This document shows positions 1 to 5,560 of a stretch of DNA of 5,560 nucleotides, one piece after another (position 1 is the first letter of the stretch; each line of letters begins with the position of its first letter). The DNA is taken from positions 21,826 to 27,385 of the forward strand of contig NHBP01000051.1 in NCBI GenBank assembly GCA_002168195.1. Direction: 5' to 3'. The notes under the pieces are model-generated. The model searched no databases and was not told the origin of the DNA. It saw only the letters and a program-made list of their open reading frames with translations. A program made the translations under genes and the position numbers. The DNA is from Planctomycetaceae bacterium TMED10. GTDB lineage: Bacteria > Planctomycetota > Planctomycetia > Pirellulales > UBA7805.

Positions 1-2294
1 CAGTAATCGAGTAGGAGGGATTGAACGGGTCCAGTGAGCTTTTCTGTGATATGAGGATGGGCCATTGCCCAGTTTGCCAAGGCAAGTTTGAGCGGATCGT
101 GCGCATCGGCGCGTTGGTTCAAAAGGCTCGCTTCGAGACCTTCGATGGTCATGTCGACATATGCGTTAACATATTCATCAAACGTGCTGCCGCCAGCTGC
201 ATCTACCCGTCGCGCAATCAACTCACCGGTCGGTTGTAGCGATGGTGGATGCTCTCCTGTCACAATCTTTCGAAGCTCAAAAAGTTTGTCTGCCTCAGGC
301 ACAAATTCAATATGTGCCCTCTCTCCGGTGTAACGTGGAGTTTTAAAGGTGACCCATTTCCATTTCTCACCCGTATCGAGCTTCTGTACGAGATCATTGT
401 GGAGCGGTCCCTGTATCATGCGGTGCGATGCCACGACAATCTGAAGTGCTGCTGTTCCACGAACGAGGCAGTGTACGGAGTGGTCCAGTTCAAAAGTATT
501 GGTCTTAAGCGTACGGCCCGGGCGGTTCAGTTTTTCCAGAAATCCCTGGTCTTTCTGGGTTCCTCGCGTAAGGGCCAACGCGGGCCATCGCTGGTCATGG
601 TGTGCCACAGGTTTGTCCGCAATTTGTAATTGTGGGGTGCCCTGCCGTTCGCCAATCCATAATTGACCAGCCGCATGCGGCTTATCGCCAAATGCGAACC
701 CATCCTGCCGAAGTGTTTTTGTGTCCTCGTAATCGAATGTTACTCGGGTTGGGCTTCGGTCCGGTGCGGATTGATTATCAGGGGCGATTTTTGTTAAAGA
801 ACGCCTCCAGGAGATATCACGTTTCTCGGGCGTTACGGAAGCGGCTTTGGCGATTACATAGAGCGGATGCGAAGGATCGTTTTTAGCGTCATAGAGAATC
901 TTGGCCCAGCCAACAGGATCCAAAGAGGACTCAGGAGCGGTAAGGCCGGCCAGCAGTTCAGCGGCAATCGCTGGTCGGGTGTCAGGCCAATTTCTTTTCA
1001 GCGTTTCGGTAGCAGCAGAAATAACATCGCGCCGCTCGGCCCATATTTGATCCGCAATTCGCTGATTCTCAATCATCGTATCGAAACGAACTTGCCGATA
1101 GGAAGAGCTTTGTAAATAGCCAGCCAGTGCGTAATAGTCGTGACTGGATATAGCATCGAATTTGTGATCGTGGCAGCGAGCGCAGGCGATGGTTAAACCG
1201 AGAAATGCGCGGCCGAACACGTCGATCTGATTATCGATCCGCTCCATTTCGTCGGCCCGGATATCGGTCGGCGAATGAATCCAGTCGCCCAGGTACCAGA
1301 AACCGGTTCCCAGGATCGACTCATTCGCTGAGCGGCTCCCTTGGGTTCTCGGTTGAGATAGAAGGTCCCCCGCAATATGTTCGATAAAGAACTCATTAAA
1401 AGGTAAGTCGGCATTCAAAGCCCGAACGACGTAGTCCCGATAGTGCCAGGGGTTTGGCGTCGTGTGATCATATTCATGTCCACGTGATTCAGCGTACCGC
1501 ACGAGATCAAGCCAGTGGCGGCCCCATCGTTCACCGAAGTGTGGTGAGTCCAAAAGCTGCGCAGCCAATGCTGCGATCGCTTCGTCATCTCCTCGAGGAT
1601 CCGTCAGAAACGCATCAAGTTGTTCGGGTGTAGGAGGCAACCCGATGATGGAGAAGTAAAGTCTTCGCACCAGCGCGTTTCGATCCGCATCAGGTGCTGG
1701 ATTGAGATTGCGCTTGTCGCGTTGGTGGGCGACAAATGAATCGATTGCATTTCGGCCCCAGGCGGGGTCGCTGGTTGGGGGTATGATTGGTTTTGAGAGC
1801 GGCTGCCAGCACCAATGGTTGTTTTTCCGCTCAGTAAGCGGGAAGGGTTTGCCGGTTAATTCCGTTTCGTCAGCCGGTCCGTACCAGGGCGCGCCTGCAT
1901 CGATCCAGCGTTCCAGGATGGCAACTTCTTCTACCGGCATTTTGGTATCGGGAGGCATTTCTAAATCTTGCCACCGCACCGCATTGATGAGTAAGCTTTC
2001 CTCAGCGTCTTCCGGAATCAACGCGGGGCCGGTATCACCGCCCTGCAGCATGGCCTTCCGAGAAGTCAGCAGCAGCCCACCTCCGGGGTCATCGTCCTGA
2101 CGAATTTGTTTCGGCCCATGGCACGTGTAGCATCGCGACTCGAGAAGCGGAAGTACTTTTTGCTGTACAAATTGCTCATCCACAGGGTGTGATTCGGTGT
2201 CTGCACTGGAGGCTGCCCCTAAACAGCAGAAGATAATTGCTGCCGGAAGGAGAATCAGAGATCCGGGGTGGCGTAAACTGAGCAGGAATTCCAT
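1..2294 (-). CDS. PSCyt1-DUF1549 (planctomycete cytochrome c type) exported protein, 3' end beyond window
   Basis: One uninterrupted minus-strand frame gives 764 codons and leaves the window without a stop. The ATG at 2294 is fixed by an in-frame TAA 9 bases upstream; no strong ribosome binding site is seen. Residues 1-31 look like a signal peptide ending near ASSA|DT. A PSCyt1-like cytochrome c domain follows (about 40-140), with heme motif CYTCH at 55-59 and EMPP at 112-115 as a possible axial Met. The DUF1549 (PSCyt2) domain spans about 160-400: HWCWQP (160-165), GLPPTPEQ (218-225), FGERWGRHWLDLVRYAES (253-270) and CARCHDHKFDAI (371-382), which contains a second CxxCH. Residues about 505-690 look beta-rich, like the insert that often precedes DUF1553 in large family members; DUF1553 itself is expected beyond position 1. 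The family is probably periplasmic and heme-binding, but its biochemical role is not established. Family assignment is very secure, function is not. Confidence 0.95.
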   Translation of the reverse strand, partial: MEFLLSLRHPGSLILLPAAIIFCCLGAASSADTESHPVDEQFVQQKVLPLLESRCYTCHGPKQIRQDDDPGGGLLLTSRKAMLQGGDTGPALIPEDAEESLLINAVRWQDLEMPPDTKMPVEEVAILERWIDAGAPWYGPADETELTGKPFPLTERKNNHWCWQPLSKPIIPPTSDPAWGRNAIDSFVAHQRDKRNLNPAPDADRNALVRRLYFSIIGLPPTPEQLDAFLTDPRGDDEAIAALAAQLLDSPHFGERWGRHWLDLVRYAESRGHEYDHTTPNPWHYRDYVVRALNADLPFNEFFIEHIAGDLLSQPRTQGSRSANESILGTGFWYLGDWIHSPTDIRADEMERIDNQIDVFGRAFLGLTIACARCHDHKFDAISSHDYYALAGYLQSSSYRQVRFDTMIENQRIADQIWAERRDVISAATETLKRNWPDTRPAIAAELLAGLTAPESSLDPVGWAKILYDAKNDPSHPLYVIAKAASVTPEKRDISWRRSLTKIAPDNQSAPDRSPTRVTFDYEDTKTLRQDGFAFGDKPHAAGQLWIGERQGTPQLQIADKPVAHHDQRWPALALTRGTQKDQGFLEKLNRPGRTLKTNTFELDHSVHCLVRGTAALQIVVASHRMIQGPLHNDLVQKLDTGEKWKWVTFKTPRYTGERAHIEFVPEADKLFELRKIVTGEHPPSLQPTGELIARRVDAAGGSTFDEYVNAYVDMTIEGLEASLLNQRADAHDPLKLALANWAMAHPHITEKLTGPVQSLLLDY

Positions 2295-2367
2295 CGTTTT
2301 ATTTTAACCTGTGGTCCCCAGATACGTAAACAACACCTCTTTTACAGAGAACCGTCTATACGGGTGA

Positions 2368-2397
2368 TTGCGATCAAGAGGGAACCGCTTTTATACT
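2368..2397 (+). promoter_or_regulatory. Candidate sigma70-type promoter for the plus-strand gene cluster
   Basis: TTGCGA at 2368-2373 (4 of 6 match to the -35 consensus) and TATACT at 2392-2397 (5 of 6 match to the -10 consensus) are separated by 18 bp. Transcription would begin near 2404, leaving about 33 bases before the ATG at 2437. This placement also argues against the in-frame TTG at 2368 and GTG at 2401 as start codons of the following gene. This is pattern matching only, and planctomycete promoters can diverge from the E. coli consensus. Confidence 0.4.
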
Positions 2398-2436
2398 AAC
2401 GTGACCAAAACATCGATATTCACTAAGTGGGTCATT

Positions 2437-3375
2437 ATGAAGTCGACTTTTTTCCGGATCACCGCGCCAGCCATTCTGTTTTTTCTCATGGTTACGCGAT
2501 CCTGCTTGGCGGAAGACGCGCCGAATGGTTCGGACTTCCCCCCTGCCCTGACCCACTGGAAAGCGCATCCCGAAAATCCAGTGTTTGTGGGCGGGGGACG
2601 GGGTGCTTGGGATGAACGAATCCGCGAGCGCGGATATATTTTGCGCGAAGGTGATCAATGGCATTTTTGGTACACCGGATATAATCTCGCCCAAAATGAT
2701 TTGCGTCGACTTGGATATGCCACCAGTCAAGATGGAGTGCATTGGAAGCGAGTCAGTACGAGACCGCTACTGGAGAATGACTGGGTCGAGGATATGCATG
2801 TCCTCAAGCACGACGGAAAATTCATTATGGTGGCCGAAGGCCGCGGTGATATCGCGCACTCGTTAATTTCTGATGATGGAATTCATTGGACCGATTATCA
2901 AAAGTTGGACGTGCGACAGACCAATGGTAGCCCCATCGAAGCGGGGCCCTATGGAACCCCCACGCTTTTTTTCAATAACGGCCTCTGGTATCTATTCTAC
3001 GAACGCGGTGATCGTGGCGTGTGGCTAGCGACCTCCAAAGATCGCAAGGTTTGGACCAATGTACAGGAAGACCCCGTCATCAAGCTTGGTCCCGGTGCTT
3101 ATGATCGCTATGCCATTGCACTGAATCAGGTTATAGAAATTAACAATCGATATTATGCGGTTTATCATGCGAATGCAGATCCTCAGTGGCGTGGCGACTG
3201 GAGGATGTGCCTTGCCGTCTCAGATGACTTGGTCCACTGGGAAAAGTATCCAGGTAATCCAATACTCGAGGGAGATTTTTCGAGCGGGCAACTTGTGCCC
3301 GACGGCAATGGGTTTCGGCTTTATACGCCGCACCCGCAATTACGGATCTTTTATCCAGTTCATTCTGGTCAATAA
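2437..3375 (+). CDS. Exported five-bladed beta-propeller glycosidase-like protein (GH43/GH32 superfamily fold)
   Basis: 312 residues from the ATG at 2437, chosen because it begins a clear signal peptide (basic start MKSTFFR, hydrophobic stretch to about 20, likely cleavage CLA|ED at 25-26). In-frame TTG and GTG codons further up overlap the candidate promoter, and the ribosome binding site is weak. The mature part shows repeated units typical of five-bladed propeller glycosidases: S-x-D-x-x-x-W motifs at 97-103, 145-151, 200-206 and 262-268, each after a short beta strand (YAT, HSLI, LAT, LAV), plus HPENPVF at 44-50 and YPGNPIL at 271-277. Acidic residues in conserved-looking settings include D59 and E64 (AWDERIRERG), E118/D119 (WVEDMH) and E168 (IEAGPYG); I cannot say which are catalytic. 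Substrate and exact GH family are not determined; arabinan-, fructan- or agaro-oligosaccharide-type enzymes share this fold. It is probably the first gene of a four-gene operon. Confidence 0.82.
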   Translation: MKSTFFRITAPAILFFLMVTRSCLAEDAPNGSDFPPALTHWKAHPENPVFVGGGRGAWDERIRERGYILREGDQWHFWYTGYNLAQNDLRRLGYATSQDGVHWKRVSTRPLLENDWVEDMHVLKHDGKFIMVAEGRGDIAHSLISDDGIHWTDYQKLDVRQTNGSPIEAGPYGTPTLFFNNGLWYLFYERGDRGVWLATSKDRKVWTNVQEDPVIKLGPGAYDRYAIALNQVIEINNRYYAVYHANADPQWRGDWRMCLAVSDDLVHWEKYPGNPILEGDFSSGQLVPDGNGFRLYTPHPQLRIFYPVHSGQ

Positions 3376-3380
3376 ACATT
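3370..3380 (+). repeat. 11-bp direct repeat, copy 1, at the end of the propeller gene
   Basis: CAATAAACATT overlaps the stop codon of the propeller gene (here read CAA TAA). The same 11 bases recur at 4056-4066 over the stop of the next gene, and in both places AAG follows within one base. An 11-bp match somewhere in a window of this size is expected by chance, so only the shared position at gene ends makes it notable. Confidence 0.35.
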
Positions 3381-3390
3381 GAAGCAGGAA

Positions 3391-3412
3391 CGAAAGCAAT
3401 ATTTGTCTTTCG
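3391..3412 (+). other. Short RNA hairpin between the propeller and TPR genes
   Basis: CGAAAG (3391-3396) pairs with CTTTCG (3407-3412). The stem extends by CAA (3397-3399) with TTG (3403-3405), giving 9 bp around a TAT loop with one bulged T at 3406. No T-tract follows (the next bases are GGGTGC), so it is not a standard intrinsic terminator. It ends 10 bases before the strong ribosome binding site of the TPR gene. It could stabilise or help process a shared transcript, or be incidental; the base pairing is visible but the role is inference. Confidence 0.4.
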
Positions 3413-3422
3413 GGGTGCTATC

Positions 3423-3430
3423 GAGGTGAT
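3423..3430 (+). promoter_or_regulatory. Strong Shine-Dalgarno sequence of the TPR gene
   Basis: GAGGTGAT is an eight-base match to the complement of the conserved 16S rRNA 3' end and lies 2 bases before the ATG at 3433. It fixes that start and is clearly stronger than the site of the preceding propeller gene, suggesting the TPR gene is efficiently translated on its own. Confidence 0.75.
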
Positions 3431-3432
3431 AA

Positions 3433-4068
3433 ATGAATAGCCTTTTGGTCATCAGTCTTTTGCTCAGCCTGGCAACCGACAAGACGTCCGAGTATGTAAC
3501 TCAGGGAATGAATCTTTTTCGAGACGGTCGCGTTCGGGAGTCATTAACGCAATTTGATCGTGCAATTGAAATTGCTCCTCAGGTTGAACCTTATCTCTGG
3601 CAGCGCGGCATCAGTCAATATTGCCTTGGTGATTATGCAGCGGGTCGACGGCAGTTTGAATTGCATCAAGATGTTAATCCGAACGATGTAGAAAATGCGG
3701 CGTGGCATTATTTTTGTGTCGCGAAACGTGAAGGAAAAAAGGCAGCGCAAAAAGCTCTGCTGCCAATCAAGACTGAACATGATCAACGTGTTCCGATGAA
3801 ACAAATTTACCAATACCTTGCGGGAGAGGCGACGCAGGAAGATGTCCTGCGAGCGGCGACCCAAGAGAATACACCTTTGGCCCGCATGTATGCCCATCTC
3901 TACTTAGGGCTCTGTAGCGAAATTCAGGACGATGGACCGCAGGCGATGCATCATCTGCAAATAGCATCCTCCCAGAAGCTCAAAGGATCCTACATGCAAG
4001 ATGTTGCCAAAGTCATGCTTGATCAAACGCGACCCAGCGGAAACAAATCAGACACCAATAAACATTAA
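3433..4068 (+). CDS. Small exported tetratricopeptide-repeat protein
   Basis: 211 residues, with the start fixed by a strong ribosome binding site. The first 15 residues are hydrophobic (MNSLLVISLLLSLA) and may be a short signal peptide, although no basic residue precedes the hydrophobic core. TPR-like helix pairs follow: about 18-51 (GMNLFRDGRVRESLTQFDRA, ending in EIAP) and about 52-85 (LWQRGISQYCLGDYAAGRRQFELH, then VNPND). A middle segment (ENAAWHYFCVAKREG at 87-101, then RVPMKQIYQYLAG at 119-131) resembles a planctomycete TPR family I recognise but cannot name. A last helix pair lies at about 150-183 (YAHLYLGLCSEIQDDGPQAMHHLQIAS). The tail from 199 is polar. TPRs bind proteins or peptides and there is no sign of an enzyme. 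The gene begins 57 bp after the propeller gene and ends 7 bp before the DUF1080 gene, so co-transcription is likely. Its partner is unknown. Confidence 0.85.
   Translation: MNSLLVISLLLSLATDKTSEYVTQGMNLFRDGRVRESLTQFDRAIEIAPQVEPYLWQRGISQYCLGDYAAGRRQFELHQDVNPNDVENAAWHYFCVAKREGKKAAQKALLPIKTEHDQRVPMKQIYQYLAGEATQEDVLRAATQENTPLARMYAHLYLGLCSEIQDDGPQAMHHLQIASSQKLKGSYMQDVAKVMLDQTRPSGNKSDTNKH
4056..4066 (+). repeat. 11-bp direct repeat, copy 2, at the end of the TPR gene
   Basis: CAATAAACATT is identical to 3370-3380 and here overlaps the final codons and the first base of the stop of the TPR gene (read AAT AAA CAT TAA). It runs directly into the ribosome binding site of the next gene. See the first copy for the caution about chance. 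Confidence 0.35.
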
Positions 4069-4071
4069 GGA
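4067..4071 (+). promoter_or_regulatory. Ribosome binding site of the DUF1080 gene, overlapping the TPR stop codon
   Basis: AAGGA shares its first two bases with the TAA stop of the TPR gene (4066-4068) and is spaced 4 bases from the ATG at 4076. This makes 4076 a better start than the in-frame ATG at 4001, which lies inside the TPR gene. The overlap suggests translational coupling of the two genes. Confidence 0.7.
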
Positions 4072-4075
4072 CATC

Positions 4076-4777
4076 ATGGAAAATCGAATACAAATCAGAC
4101 GTAATGTTCAATTATTAATGCCGCTGCTATTCGGGATTTTAGGAATAGTAATCCTCGGAACGGGAACACGGCAGGCGACTGCCGATGAGCACGCCGAGGA
4201 AGGTTGGGTCGAACTTTTCGATGGATCAACGCTTGTCGGCTGGGAACAGCGCAATGGCACCGCTCATTACAGGATTGAAGATGGTGCAATTGTCGGAAAA
4301 ACGACCGATGGCAGCCCTAATTCATTTTTATGCACGACTGGAAAATATGGTGACTTTGAAATTGAATTTGAAGTGAAGTGCGATCCCAGACTGAATTCGG
4401 GGATGCAGATACGCTCAAAGTCGAAGGCGGATTCGGGGCGAGTATTCGGTCCCCAGGTGGAGATTGAATCGACGAAAGCTGGAGGGTTGTCGGGTTATGT
4501 CTATGGAGAAGCAACTGGTCGGGGATGGCTTACAAAAGAGCAAGATCGTAAACGCCACAAATATTTTGATGATCAGTCGTGGAATAAATATCGAATCGTT
4601 GCGAAAGGGCCAACGATCGAGACCTGGATCAACGGAAATAAGGTGGGTACGCTCGTGGATGAGGAGGCAGGAAAAACGCACCCGGAAGGTTTTATAGGGC
4701 TTCAGGTTCATGGCATCGGTCGCGGTCAGGGTCCCTATGAGGTGAAGTGGCGAAATATCCGTATCAAACCTCTATAG
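4076..4777 (+). CDS. Exported DUF1080 / 3-keto-disaccharide hydrolase-like protein
   Basis: 233 residues. The signal peptide has a basic start (MENRIQIRRN), a hydrophobic core at about 13-30 and likely cleavage ATA|DE at 35-37. One DUF1080 domain, a concanavalin-like beta-sandwich, fills the rest. Family hallmarks are WVELFDGSTLVGW (44-56), a YRIEDGAIVG strand (65-74), FLCTTGKYGDFEIEFEVK (84-101), NSGMQIRS (107-114), GPQVEIE (125-131), WNKYRIVAKG (169-178), ETWINGNKVGTLVD (182-195), GFIGLQVHG (205-213) and VKWRNIRIKPL (223-233). Length matches a single-domain member with nothing missing. Characterised relatives hydrolyse 3-keto-glycosides made by sugar 3-dehydrogenases, but many family members are untested and some may only bind sugars, so the activity is inferred. 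It starts 7 bp after the TPR gene and is followed after 36 bp by the solute-binding gene, which fits extracytoplasmic sugar release before import. No sugar-oxidising enzyme is in the window. Confidence 0.93.
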   Translation: MENRIQIRRNVQLLMPLLFGILGIVILGTGTRQATADEHAEEGWVELFDGSTLVGWEQRNGTAHYRIEDGAIVGKTTDGSPNSFLCTTGKYGDFEIEFEVKCDPRLNSGMQIRSKSKADSGRVFGPQVEIESTKAGGLSGYVYGEATGRGWLTKEQDRKRHKYFDDQSWNKYRIVAKGPTIETWINGNKVGTLVDEEAGKTHPEGFIGLQVHGIGRGQGPYEVKWRNIRIKPL

Positions 4778-4800
4778 TCCATTTGTCACTTTAGGAATCT

Positions 4801-4805
4801 GGAGA
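4801..4805 (+). promoter_or_regulatory. Ribosome binding site of the solute-binding gene
   Basis: GGAGA lies 8 bases before the ATG at 4814, a normal spacing. The 36-bp gap after the DUF1080 stop contains no hairpin or T-tract, supporting read-through transcription from upstream. Confidence 0.65.
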
Positions 4806-4813
4806 TATCGAAC

Positions 4814-5560
4814 ATGCGGAATAACATCATTGTCGTTCTCTTCGTGGTACTCACCATGGGTATCGGTTGTTCCTCAGAGCAATCAAGATCTGATGTTTCA
4901 CCTAGCCAGGGAATGATCGGTGTATCGATGATGACATTGACGAATCCGTTCTTTAAGGTGATCGGCGATACGATTGCGGAAAAGGCAACGACGCATGGAT
5001 ATGATGTGGTGGTGGTCGGTGCAGATGAAGACGCTGCGAAACAGGCAGCGCAAGTCAAAGATTTTATCGTGAGTGGAGTTTCTGCCATTGTGCTGGCTCC
5101 CTACGATTCGCGCGCTATCGGCCCGGCAATCGAAGAGGCAACATCGGCGGGTATACCAGTCTTTACTGTCGACAACGGATGCCTTGCGGAGGGATGTAAT
5201 GTGACGTGCCACGTGGCGACCGATAATGAAATGGGAGGCCGGCAAGCGGGCGACGCCATTTTAGAAGCGCTCGACGGACGAGGTGGATCAATCGCAATTT
5301 TAGACCATAAGGTGACCGAGTCTTGTTTGTTGCGTGTAAAAGGCTTTAAGGAAACGATTGATCGGTACAATAAGACGGCAGATAATCCTGTCACGATTGT
5401 TAGCGAGTTACCGTCTGGTGGAAATCGGTCTACTGGACATCGCGCTACGAAAGATATTCTTCAGGCGCACGGTGACCTCGTTGGCTTGTTCGCCATCAAT
5501 GATCCCTCTGCGCTAGGGGCATGTGCAGCGCTGGAAGAGGATGGAAAAGGCAAACAGGTT
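4814..5560 (+). CDS. Ribose-type sugar ABC transporter substrate-binding lipoprotein, 3' end beyond window
   Basis: 249 residues are visible and the frame is open at the right edge; RbsB-like proteins are about 300-340 long, so roughly the last fifth to quarter is missing. The start gives a lipoprotein signal: MRNN, a hydrophobic run, then GIGC with C19 as the likely lipidated residue. The rest is a periplasmic binding protein of the RbsB class (Peripla_BP_4): TLTNPFFKVIGD (41-52), ADEDAAKQAAQVKDFI (70-85), IVLAPYDSRAIGPAI (92-106), IPVFTVDN (114-121), VATDNEMGGRQAGDAI (134-149), ESCLLRVKGFKE (169-180) and LFAINDPSALGACAALEE (225-242). By recalled alignment to E. coli RbsB, the ribose contacts Phe-Phe (46-47), Asp120, Arg174 and Asn229 are kept, while the Arg beside Asp120 is Asn121. 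The ligand is thus a sugar, but perhaps not ribose. Cysteines 123, 128 and 132 form an unusual cluster. The transporter ATPase and permease genes should follow downstream. Confidence 0.94.
   Translation, partial: MRNNIIVVLFVVLTMGIGCSSEQSRSDVSPSQGMIGVSMMTLTNPFFKVIGDTIAEKATTHGYDVVVVGADEDAAKQAAQVKDFIVSGVSAIVLAPYDSRAIGPAIEEATSAGIPVFTVDNGCLAEGCNVTCHVATDNEMGGRQAGDAILEALDGRGGSIAILDHKVTESCLLRVKGFKETIDRYNKTADNPVTIVSELPSGGNRSTGHRATKDILQAHGDLVGLFAINDPSALGACAALEEDGKGKQV

Noticed and set aside
1193..1414. Possible frameshift or pseudogene in the minus-strand gene, suggested by a short alternative minus-strand frame
   Set aside because: Translation from 2294 runs through this interval without a stop and keeps DUF1549 motifs before and after it, so the alternative frame is incidental.
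1702..2100. Plus-strand open frame of 132 codons (and others at 249-629 and 602-886)
   Set aside because: They lie opposite the continuous 764-codon minus-strand gene, which has clear family motifs throughout. Their translations are serine- and arginine-rich and match nothing I recognise.
2309..2321. Imperfect 13-bp palindrome CTGTGGTCCCCAG as an operator
   Set aside because: One of the six outer base pairs fails, the element is short and there is no second copy. It could be chance; kept only as a note for footprinting.
2368..2436. Upstream TTG start (2368) or GTG start (2401) for the propeller gene
   Set aside because: They would bury the signal peptide 12 or more residues inside the protein, lack a ribosome binding site and overlap the candidate promoter.
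4001..4075. Upstream ATG at 4001 for the DUF1080 gene
   Set aside because: It overlaps the TPR gene by 68 bases and puts 25 residues before the signal peptide. The ATG at 4076 has a properly spaced AAGGA.
4083..4115. Twin-arginine signal in the DUF1080 protein (IRRN)
   Set aside because: The residues after the arginine pair do not fit the S-R-R-x-F-L-K pattern; a normal Sec signal peptide explains the segment.
4415..4711. Minus-strand open frames opposite the DUF1080 gene (98 codons) and the solute-binding gene (4786-5088, 4898-5245, 5101-5394)
   Set aside because: They are antisense to well-supported genes, have no ribosome binding sites and show no protein family features.

Overview
The window looks like a piece of a planctomycete chromosome, most likely from the Pirellula/Rhodopirellula side of the phylum. 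This is inferred from gene content: a large exported protein of the PSCyt1-DUF1549 type (a family strongly amplified in Planctomycetes and some Verrucomicrobia), a small exported DUF1080 protein, and a secreted TPR protein of a kind I associate with planctomycete genomes. GC content looks moderate. No RNA gene, insertion sequence, CRISPR array or phage gene is visible.

Layout. Positions 1-2294 are filled by one continuous minus-strand gene that runs off the left edge (764 codons visible, no internal stop). It encodes a planctomycete-type cytochrome c / DUF1549 protein. A 142-bp divergent intergenic region (2295-2436) separates it from four plus-strand genes. These are an exported five-bladed-propeller glycosidase-like protein (2437-3375), a small exported TPR protein (3433-4068), a DUF1080 / 3-keto-disaccharide-hydrolase-like exported protein (4076-4777), and a ribose-type sugar ABC-transporter solute-binding lipoprotein cut by the right edge (4814-5560). 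Gaps between the plus-strand genes are 57, 7 and 36 bp with no convincing terminator, so they are probably one operon. A sigma70-like promoter candidate sits at 2368-2397.

How the genes may work together (inference). All five products carry export signals. The plus-strand set reads as a carbohydrate scavenging cassette: a propeller enzyme and a DUF1080 protein act on a glycan or glycoside outside the cytoplasm, and a lipoprotein binding protein captures the released sugar for an ABC importer whose permease and ATPase genes would lie beyond position 5560. The TPR protein has no assigned job. The divergent cytochrome-like gene may or may not be functionally linked. Nothing here is clearly a new system. 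The points most worth a second look are the combination of genes, the second CxxCH motif and beta-rich insert of the DUF1549 protein, the altered pocket of the binding protein, an inter-gene hairpin, and an 11-bp repeat at two consecutive gene ends.
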